Shown here: piece after piece, positions 27,040 to 33,480 of the stretch
Layout: each line of letters opens with the position of its first letter
How positions within the stretch are numbered: the stretch's first letter is position 1
Assembly (NCBI GenBank): GCA_024641855.1
Contig: JAHECG010000023.1
Location: forward strand, 1-33,480
Source: Betaproteobacteria bacterium
GTDB taxonomy: Bacteria > Pseudomonadota > Gammaproteobacteria > Burkholderiales > Thiobacteraceae
Reading direction: 5' to 3'
Length of the DNA: 33,480 bases
Notes under the pieces: model-generated
What the model was told of the DNA's origin: nothing
The model's database searches: none
The model's input: only the letters and a program-made list of their open reading frames with translations
Position numbers and translations under genes: made by a program

Positions 27040-27531
27040 TTAATGCACGGTCGGCGGTCCGCCCTCATCCGGACGGCCATTCGCAATTTCCTCCGGGCTT
27101 GCATCACGGATCGCCATCACACTCACCACGAACTTCACGGTTTGTCCGGCGAAAGGATGATTGGCATCGATGGTGAGTTTACCGTTTTCGATTTTGCTCA
27201 CGCGGAACATTTTGGCTTCGCCTTGCTCACTCTTGAATTCGACTTCGGCCCCAACATGGCGAAACTCAGGCGGTACGTTTTCAATGTCGTCGGTAAAGGT
27301 CAGCGCGGGATCGTGTGCCCCGAAACCATGCTCTGGTGACAAAGAAACTTCCAGCTTATCCCCGGGTTTCGCGCCTTCCAGCGCTGCTTCGACTTGTTCA
27401 AAGAGGCCGCTATCCGCGCCATGCACGTAGCCGATCGGGACATCCGACTGCTCCACCACTTGGCCTTGTTGATCGAGAATGGAATACGTAATGTAAACCG
27501 CTTTATTTTTGCTGACGATGGCATTGGACAT
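27040..27531 (-). CDS. SlyD-like FKBP-type peptidyl-prolyl isomerase
   Basis: 163 residues. The FKBP part begins NKAVYITYSILDQQGQVVEQSD, and PIGYVHGADSGLFEQVEAALEG (32-53) plus the GDKLEVSLSPEHGFGAHDP segment identify the SlyD type with its inserted IF chaperone domain (about 70-125), followed by DANHPFAGQTVKFVVSVMAIRDA. These proteins speed proline isomerisation and act as chaperones in the cytoplasm. The His/Cys-rich nickel-binding tail of E. coli SlyD is absent; the tail is short (GRPDEGGPPTVH). It converges with the GAF gene and lies 61 bases upstream of the GH57 stop on the same strand. Confidence 0.95.
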   Translation of the reverse strand: MSNAIVSKNKAVYITYSILDQQGQVVEQSDVPIGYVHGADSGLFEQVEAALEGAKPGDKLEVSLSPEHGFGAHDPALTFTDDIENVPPEFRHVGAEVEFKSEQGEAKMFRVSKIENGKLTIDANHPFAGQTVKFVVSVMAIRDASPEEIANGRPDEGGPPTVH

Positions 27532-27592
27532 GACAAATACTCGAGGGAAAAGAAGAAATTTTACCCGAAACGCGCCCTGCCCGCCCGCTGCA

Positions 27593-29617
27593 TTAATGCG
27601 GCGCTATTTCCAGCGTAATGACCATCTCACGCAGTGTACGCAAGGGCCAAGCCAAGCGGATGCTCACGGCTTGCATGATTTTTTCGAATCCAGCCTCTGA
27701 TTGCGATACGCTGAAATGCGGCATCGCCGTGAAGCGCACCGGCTGACTGGCGTGCAAGATCAACTTGCCACCCAATACATCATCGGAGAGCGTAATGCTG
27801 TCCATCTGTTCGATGTCGAGCTTCTGTCCGAAGCCGCCTGGGACATTTCCTTGAAACACGTATCGGCCTGCCGGGCCATCGCAACTCGGTAAGGCGAGAT
27901 TGAGTTCGGTGGTAAACCAGCCGCGTGGCTCACCGCCAAAATGATACTGTGCGCTGAATCGATTTCCATCGATGCGATAAGTTTTTTCGATTTTCAACAC
28001 TTCAACAGCCGCTTCGAAGCCAGCCACTAGGCCAACATGATCAAGTTCATGATATTGGAGATCATAGGGCTCCAGTTGCGCATGCAGTGAATCAGCATCG
28101 AGCCAGCGATCAAGGAACAAGGCACGTGGATGTGTATCGTCGTTTAAATCCTCCGGGAAGATTTCATGCTTAAACGCCACGCGATCATGCGGCGAAGCGA
28201 TTCCCTCGCCATGGTGCCCATGACCATTTTCACCCAGATGGATTTTGCGGTAGTAATGCTCGTGCTGCCGCGACAAAGAGTCGCCGAAATTATGCGATAG
28301 CGCATAAGCATCCAACTCAATCACGGTTGCGCTGGCATCCAAGCGCACAATCGCTTGCAGCGTGTCATTATGCAAAAACAATTCATCGTGGCCATCAAAA
28401 TCGATATCGCCTTGTTCACGCTCGGGCCGGGATTCCAATTGATCCAAACGATGTTCTAACTTCACCATGGCGTTATAAACGGCGCGGCGCAAATGCGGTA
28501 AATACAAGCCGCCAAATAGACCATGCCAATAAGCGTCGTTGGCTTGCGCTTGATACAGCAAATCCAGTAACTCATGCTGCGGGCCATGGCCATGCAAGGC
28601 ATGCACGCGTTCGGACAACCCCAGCATACGCTTGTGCATCCAGTTCGATTCGGGATAGCGGCTCAAAAAGTTTTTCCAAATACCGCCCCGCAGAAACGCT
28701 TTTTGCTGATCGAAACGCCCTTGTTGTTTGCTTACTTCCACTAAATCGGCATAAGTGTTTGCCGCTGCAGCCGGTAAGGTCCATTCGTTCATTTCGATAT
28801 AGGACGTGGTCGGCAGATACACCACGCCGTGCGTTTTAGATTGGGCATGATATTCATCGTAACGTTGGGTCTGAATAATCGGAGAAGCCAGCACGCCTTC
28901 GATAAACAAGCGCAGCCAGCCCTTTTCATAAACCCATTCGTAGGTTTCCGGCCAGATGCCAAATTTTTCGATATCGTCGAAATACACAGCCGCAGCTTGA
29001 TGACCGGCTTGCGCCAGACTTTCGATATAGCGCACGGCTTCATCGGCCGGGGAAAACGGCAAGCGATAGCGCAGCGCTTCGCTGATGGGAAAAAGATCCA
29101 ACTGACGACCATCTTCCTCGGTGGTAAAAAACCCATTCAATTCTTCGCTGCGTTTACCGCTGCACAAAAAATGGTAATCATCCACCGTCACGTAGTCGAT
29201 ACCGGCATCGGCCAAGGCCGGCACGACGGTCGCTTCCCACACGCGCTCGGTGAGCCAAGCACCCTTGGGGCGTGCGCCCAGTTTCTTTTCCAGTTTGTCG
29301 GACAAGACTTTGATCTGGCCAATACGATCGCGATTCGGGATCACCGCCAATACCGGCTCGGTATCACCTGCGCCAAACAATTCTGCCTGTCCACGCGCCA
29401 CCATCTCTTGTAGTAGCCGCATGTCTTGTGGATAGCGCTGCAACAAATAGTCGAGCAGCCAGCCAGAAAAATGTACGGTAAATTTGAAATCGGGATAGCG
29501 ATGCAAAGTTTCGATAAAAGGACGGTAGCAACGCTGGTGTGCATCCTCCAACACCGCATCGAAATTACCCACTGGCTGATGGGCATGGACACCGAGCAAT
29601 AACGCAATCGTACTCAT
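27593..29617 (-). CDS. GH57 4-alpha-glucanotransferase/amylase
   Basis: 674 residues. The N-terminal GH57 barrel has the HAHQP motif at 11-15. The nucleophile is Glu124 in GAWLTERVWE and the acid is Asp214/215 in YFDDIEKFGIWPETYEW. These positions almost equal those of the Thermococcus litoralis 4-alpha-glucanotransferase (Glu123, Asp214; 659 residues), and the C-terminal beta-sandwich of that enzyme group fills the remainder (TYRIDGNRFSAQYHFGG, VPGGFGQKLDIEQMDSI). It would transfer or hydrolyse alpha-1,4-glucan chains in the cytoplasm; no signal peptide is visible. It is the third gene of glgC, GH57, GH57, starting 12 bases after the second. Transferase against hydrolase cannot be decided here. 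Confidence 0.9.
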   Translation of the reverse strand: MSTIALLLGVHAHQPVGNFDAVLEDAHQRCYRPFIETLHRYPDFKFTVHFSGWLLDYLLQRYPQDMRLLQEMVARGQAELFGAGDTEPVLAVIPNRDRIGQIKVLSDKLEKKLGARPKGAWLTERVWEATVVPALADAGIDYVTVDDYHFLCSGKRSEELNGFFTTEEDGRQLDLFPISEALRYRLPFSPADEAVRYIESLAQAGHQAAAVYFDDIEKFGIWPETYEWVYEKGWLRLFIEGVLASPIIQTQRYDEYHAQSKTHGVVYLPTTSYIEMNEWTLPAAAANTYADLVEVSKQQGRFDQQKAFLRGGIWKNFLSRYPESNWMHKRMLGLSERVHALHGHGPQHELLDLLYQAQANDAYWHGLFGGLYLPHLRRAVYNAMVKLEHRLDQLESRPEREQGDIDFDGHDELFLHNDTLQAIVRLDASATVIELDAYALSHNFGDSLSRQHEHYYRKIHLGENGHGHHGEGIASPHDRVAFKHEIFPEDLNDDTHPRALFLDRWLDADSLHAQLEPYDLQYHELDHVGLVAGFEAAVEVLKIEKTYRIDGNRFSAQYHFGGEPRGWFTTELNLALPSCDGPAGRYVFQGNVPGGFGQKLDIEQMDSITLSDDVLGGKLILHASQPVRFTAMPHFSVSQSEAGFEKIMQAVSIRLAWPLRTLREMVITLEIAPH

Positions 29618-29629
29618 GGGAATTTTTCG

Positions 29630-31354
29630 CTAACTGCCACGGCGCATGGTGCCGCCTGTTTCGACGTTACTGTCGGTACCGTGGCTAATGGGTTGATCCA
29701 ACACGGCCGGTAAAGGGAGTCGTAAATGCCGGTATAAATTTTTTAGGTTTGAACGGTACAGCGCATCGAACATCGCCACACTGTGCGCGGGATTGTAATC
29801 ACCAAACCACCAAAACCAGTCTGAACTTTCGCAATCGGCCAATTGTCGTGCCGCGGCTGCTTGCTCTTCTTCGCTCAAGCGGCCACTGGCCATCACATGA
29901 TCGTAGCTTTGCTTGGCTGCACAAAGTAAATTCCAGGCGTGATTTTTAGCGCGATCGCCGATCCAAGTGCTGAACGTGCCGTACACCCAACTACCCGCCA
30001 CAACTTGCGGCAACTGGCCTTCTATTGCGCAACTTGATCCGCCATTACTGCACTGTTGCAGGTATTCGCTAAAGGTCGTCATACGGATCGTCGGATGGGC
30101 GGCCAGTGCTTCATACACTTCGGAAAGAAAATAATAGCCGTTGTAGGGGTAGTATTCCCAAGCATTCTCACCATCGAGAATCACCGAGACCACTGGACTC
30201 TCCGTGGGCGGTGCACTGGCGTAGATCAACTCTAACTCATGCACAAAATTCGCAACGGCATCACGCGCATACCACTTGGTATATTCAAAACCAATCAGGT
30301 CTGAGAGATGATCGTCACGGAAAAAGCAGTGGATTTTCTGCTGCTCATCTTGCACCCGATAGGGGCGATACAGATATTGCGACTTCTCCGGCTCGTCACC
30401 ATTCGATAGACGTAGACTATTCGCCAACACCCCCGTACCGGTTGCCGCCCACTGCACGCCGTGCTTGGCCATTTGCAGTAGTGAGGATTTCGAGATCGAA
30501 CCCTCGGCCGGCCACATGCCATTGGGTGCACTGCCAAAGCGTGCGGCATGTGAACGGATGGCGGAATCGATATGAAAGTTCATGCGCTCTATTCCGCCCG
30601 GATAAACCTGCGCTTCCGGCAAAGGTGCATCGGGCATGGCGTCGCGCGCACTGTTGAGATCGATCAGCAAGGGGGCGATGGGATGATAGTGCGGGGTCGT
30701 GGAAAGCTCGATGCGCCCCTCTTCCATCAACTTGCGATAACGTGGAATCAAACCTGAAATCAATTCGCCATACAACTCGAACAACAAGCGTCGGTCTGTG
30801 TAACTGAATTTACTGCCTTGACTCATCAAGCGCGGCACCAATTCGTAATTGCGCCGTACTGACTCGCCAGTCCAGATCAAGTGATACCAGGTCACCAAGT
30901 CGGATAGATACACCCCGGAGAGATATTCAAAATGACGGCTTTCATGCTCATCAATTTCACGAAACATATTGAGCAAGCGCTGATAAGACGGATAAGGCGC
31001 GATCATGTTGGCGTGATTGCAGCGGAAGCAGCAATCCAATAACAAATCACGTTCTTCAACACTCAAATCGTTCAAATCCTCCCGTGCTAATAAACGCAGT
31101 AAAGGATCGCGTATCTCGCCCGTTTTGAATTGCACTGCATAATCCTCGAGCTGATCAAGCAACACCGGCACAAAATTCACAACCGCCCGCATTTGCGGTT
31201 GTTGCTCAAGGTGAAAGGCCATATCGGTATAGTCTTTGGCCGCGTGCAGATAGGTCCAAGGCAATACAAACTCGCCGCTGGAATAATCGCGATAATCCGG
31301 CTGGTGCATGTGCCAGCATAGGATCAGATTTAACTTTCGGGGTACTTCGCTCAT
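29630..31354 (-). CDS. GH57 alpha-amylase-like glycoside hydrolase
   Basis: 574 residues from the ATG at 31354; an ATG 27 bases upstream is also open, but MSEVPRKLNLILCW fits the family start. It belongs to the COG1449-like GH57 branch. Motifs are WHMHQPDY (14-21), YHPIAPLL, NGMWPAEGS with the likely nucleophile Glu284, ILDGENAWEYYPYNG with the likely acid Asp394, and a late WFWWFGDYNP. No export signal is seen, so it should act on intracellular alpha-glucan, as in glycogen or maltodextrin turnover. It differs in architecture from the downstream GH57 gene, so the pair are not recent copies. Gaps are 52 bases after glgC and 12 before the next gene. Specificity is unknown. Confidence 0.88.
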   Translation of the reverse strand: MSEVPRKLNLILCWHMHQPDYRDYSSGEFVLPWTYLHAAKDYTDMAFHLEQQPQMRAVVNFVPVLLDQLEDYAVQFKTGEIRDPLLRLLAREDLNDLSVEERDLLLDCCFRCNHANMIAPYPSYQRLLNMFREIDEHESRHFEYLSGVYLSDLVTWYHLIWTGESVRRNYELVPRLMSQGSKFSYTDRRLLFELYGELISGLIPRYRKLMEEGRIELSTTPHYHPIAPLLIDLNSARDAMPDAPLPEAQVYPGGIERMNFHIDSAIRSHAARFGSAPNGMWPAEGSISKSSLLQMAKHGVQWAATGTGVLANSLRLSNGDEPEKSQYLYRPYRVQDEQQKIHCFFRDDHLSDLIGFEYTKWYARDAVANFVHELELIYASAPPTESPVVSVILDGENAWEYYPYNGYYFLSEVYEALAAHPTIRMTTFSEYLQQCSNGGSSCAIEGQLPQVVAGSWVYGTFSTWIGDRAKNHAWNLLCAAKQSYDHVMASGRLSEEEQAAAARQLADCESSDWFWWFGDYNPAHSVAMFDALYRSNLKNLYRHLRLPLPAVLDQPISHGTDSNVETGGTMRRGS

Positions 31355-31406
31355 TATTCGGCAATCGGTTAAAAATAGCATTTGGGGCTAAGAGCCCAAC
31401 CGACTC

Positions 31407-32705
31407 CTAGCGCACGTGGTGAATATACTGCCCCAGCATTTCCGGTGTCACAAGCGTCACACCACGATCGGTGACATAAAACCGTTGCGCATCTTTTTCA
31501 CGGTCAAAGCCAATTTCCATCCCCTCAGGAATATGGCAGCCCTTATCGACAACCACCTTATTCAACTTCACATGCGACGCAATTTCCACATGCGGCAAAA
31601 TTACCGAATCAGTGACTTCACTATTCGCATTAACCCGCACGTCAGAGAACAGTAAAGAACGTCGTACCGTCGCACCACTGATGATACAGCCGCCAGACAC
31701 CATGGAATCAACCGCCATGCCGCGCCGATTATCCTCATCGAATACAAATTTAGCCGGTGGCAGTTGCGCTTGATATGTCCATATCGGCCATTTCTCATCA
31801 TACAAATTTAGATCCGGCGAGATTTTCGCCAATTCCATGTTTGCTTCCCAATAAGCATCTACCGTGCCAACATCGCGCCAGTAAGGGGCGCTGTTTTGCA
31901 CGCCGACGCAACTCTCGGAAAAACGATGCGCATAAACCCGATAGCGCGAAAGTAGATGCGGAATGATGTTATGTCCGAAATCATGCGTGGAATTAGGATC
32001 ATCCGCATCGCGAATTAATTGCTCGTATAAGAATTTCGCATTAAAAATATAGATGCCCATACTCGCCAGAATGCGGTTTGGATCATCCGGCATTGGCGTG
32101 GGATTATCGGGTTTTTCATCGAAGGCCACCACGCGTTGATATTCATCTACGCTCATCACGCCGAAGGATTTGGACTCCGAGATCGGCACCTCAATGCAGG
32201 CGATGGTTAAATCGGCCGCAGAGGCCGCATGCGCCGCCAGCATCTCGCCGTAGTCCATTTTATAAATGTGATCGCCCGCCAAGATCAGCACAAACTCCGG
32301 CGCATAGTTGCGCAGGATGTCCATATTCTGAAACACCGCATCCGCCGTACCTTTATACCACTCAGCTTCAATACGTTGCTGTGCCGGCATCAGATCGATG
32401 AATTCATTGAACTCGCCGCGCAGAAAACCCCAACCGCGCTGCAAATGCTGAATCAAACTATGGGCTTTGTATTGCGTGACGACGCCAATACGACGGATAC
32501 CCGAGTTCAAGCAATTGGAGAGCGGAAAATCAATAATGCGGAACTTACCGCCAAATGGCACGGCCGGTTTGGCGCGCCAATCCGTTAAATGTTGCAGCCG
32601 ACTGCCACGACCACCAGCCAAAATCAGGGCAATGGTATTTTTCGTCAGCAAGCTGACGAAACGCGGGTATTCTTTTTGCTTACTTAAATCTTCGTTGGAA
32701 TCCAT
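31407..32705 (-). CDS. glgC: Glucose-1-phosphate adenylyltransferase
   Basis: 432 residues, as in E. coli (431). It makes ADP-glucose from ATP and glucose-1-phosphate, the committed step of bacterial glycogen synthesis. The nucleotidyltransferase domain begins [13 protein letters not shown] and contains [34 protein letters not shown] and [28 protein letters not shown] follows. The left-handed beta-helix C-terminal domain is near 300-432 ([34 protein letters not shown]). The ATG has no clear ribosome site. It heads an apparent operon with two GH57 genes and is divergent from glgB, 155 bases apart. Confidence 0.97.
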   Translation of the reverse strand: MDSNEDLSKQKEYPRFVSLLTKNTIALILAGGRGSRLQHLTDWRAKPAVPFGGKFRIIDFPLSNCLNSGIRRIGVVTQYKAHSLIQHLQRGWGFLRGEFNEFIDLMPAQQRIEAEWYKGTADAVFQNMDILRNYAPEFVLILAGDHIYKMDYGEMLAAHAASAADLTIACIEVPISESKSFGVMSVDEYQRVVAFDEKPDNPTPMPDDPNRILASMGIYIFNAKFLYEQLIRDADDPNSTHDFGHNIIPHLLSRYRVYAHRFSESCVGVQNSAPYWRDVGTVDAYWEANMELAKISPDLNLYDEKWPIWTYQAQLPPAKFVFDEDNRRGMAVDSMVSGGCIISGATVRRSLLFSDVRVNANSEVTDSVILPHVEIASHVKLNKVVVDKGCHIPEGMEIGFDREKDAQRFYVTDRGVTLVTPEMLGQYIHHVR

Positions 32706-32860
32706 TTTTTAATTCTAGCCAATCAGAATGACAATTTGCAGTTTAAAGACGGTACCTAAATTTAATGCCCCAGGCTGTTGCCACTTCCAGCTGGGTGTCT
32801 CGTCATTTGTACGTTACTATCTATTAACGACTGCACAAACGCTAAATTAAGATCAAGCCC
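32706..32860. other. Divergent glgC/glgB promoter region
   Basis: 155 bases carry the promoters of both the glgC operon and glgB. No -10/-35 pair is strong enough to place, and no clear operator symmetry stands out. Shared control of the two directions is inferred from the arrangement. Confidence 0.4.
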
Positions 32861-33480
32861 ATGAAACACGACAACAGCATGAAAGTCAATCGCGCAGCGG
32901 ATGCCTTACTCCAAGCACGCTGTCACGATCCGTTCGCTTTTCTTGGTCTGCACCAAGATGGCGCCAGCTGGATCATCCGCATATTCGCGCCGCACCAAAA
33001 AAGTGTTTCTGTACAAATCGGCACACAGTGGCAGCCCATGCAGCGCACTTCGCCCCAAGACCTGTACGAATGGCATGGCACGCAAGAACCCACACGTCCC
33101 TACCGCATCCGATTGGAAAGCGAAAACTTCGAGCGCGAAACCTACGATCCTTACTGTTTCCCCAACCCGATCAGCGAGCATGACCTTTATCTGTTCGGAG
33201 AGGGTCGCTTATATCAAGCCCATCGCACCCTAGGTGCGCAATCGATGAGCCTGCAAGGCGTATCTGGCGTCAATTTTGCAGTCTGGGCACCGAATGCCGA
33301 ACGCGTCAGCGTAGTTGGCGATTTCAATCAATGGGACGGACGCGTCCACCCCATGCGCGCCCTCGGTTCTGGTGGTGTGTGGCAGCTATTCATTCCCGAT
33401 ATGACGCCAGGTTCGCTATATAAATTCGAAATCCGTAATCGCCACAGCGGCAATGTGTTCGTAAAAACCGATCCCTATGC
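32861..33480 (+). CDS. glgB: 1,4-alpha-glucan branching enzyme, N-terminal part
   Basis: The first 206 residues of a gene cut by the right edge. The N-terminal N1 domain (ADALLQARCHDPFAFLGLHQ, about 14-33; later TYDPYCFPNPISEHDLYLF) is followed by the CBM48 domain (GVNFAVWAPNAERVSVVGDF, about 134-153, then FNQWDGRVHPM and YKFEIRNR, ending KTDPYA). This is the two-domain GlgB type, which adds alpha-1,6 branches to glycogen. The catalytic GH13 domain must lie beyond the window. An in-frame ATG 18 bases downstream is an alternative start; neither has a clear ribosome site. It diverges from glgC. Confidence 0.95.
   Translation, partial: MKHDNSMKVNRAADALLQARCHDPFAFLGLHQDGASWIIRIFAPHQKSVSVQIGTQWQPMQRTSPQDLYEWHGTQEPTRPYRIRLESENFERETYDPYCFPNPISEHDLYLFGEGRLYQAHRTLGAQSMSLQGVSGVNFAVWAPNAERVSVVGDFNQWDGRVHPMRALGSGGVWQLFIPDMTPGSLYKFEIRNRHSGNVFVKTDPY

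Noticed and set aside
31385-31397. GGGCT/AGCCC hairpin after glgC as a terminator
   Set aside because: The stem is 5 bp with a 3-base loop and no T-run, and the next operon gene begins just after it.

Overview
The window looks like ordinary chromosome from a proteobacterium. AcnB-type aconitase, a YhdP/nitrilase/TldD operon, BipA/TypA, a YibF-like glutathione transferase, a SlyD-like isomerase and LemA are all of proteobacterial type, and the set fits a beta- or gammaproteobacterium, with beta slightly favoured. This is inferred from gene content and protein resemblance only. GC content is close to balanced. Genes are packed, often with 1-4 nt stop/start overlaps, and no gap exceeds about 250 bases. 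I see no rRNA, tRNA, transposase, phage gene or CRISPR array.

Layout. (1) 1-5490: a minus-strand set of an exported Cache-like protein, an SLC13/DASS anion transporter and a PHP-like DUF3604 metalloprotein, facing a divergent Crp/Fnr regulator; it looks like a uptake and processing locus for an unidentified compound. (2) 5556-9917: dihydrofolate reductase, an exported metallo-beta-lactamase-fold hydrolase, then two GIDE-domain membrane proteins that each carry an EF-hand. These two paralogues converge and share stop-codon bases. The second is translationally coupled to LemA, with a histone-H1-like/DUF2934 gene upstream. (3) 10159-16812: the operon yhdP, a small exported protein, a nitrilase-family amidase and tldD. 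(4) 16910-18225: an ECF sigma factor and its membrane anti-sigma factor. (5) 18238-24102: typA, a glutathione transferase, acnB and a uracil-DNA-glycosylase-family gene, all on the minus strand. (6) 24149-27531: an exported DsrE-like protein, purB, a GAF protein and, convergent to these, a SlyD-like isomerase, with a CGCAAAGA-type repeat between the last two. (7) 27593-33480: glycogen/alpha-glucan metabolism, with glgC and two GH57 enzymes on the minus strand and glgB divergent and cut by the right edge.

How they work together. GlgC makes ADP-glucose and GlgB branches the polymer; the two GH57 enzymes would rearrange or trim alpha-glucans. Glycogen synthase and phosphorylase are not in view. 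YhdP acts in envelope lipid homeostasis, TldD is a protease subunit and the nitrilase is probably a metabolite-repair amidase. The least understood parts are the EF-hand/GIDE/LemA cluster and the DUF3604/SLC13/Cache locus, and these are the best candidates for undescribed biology.
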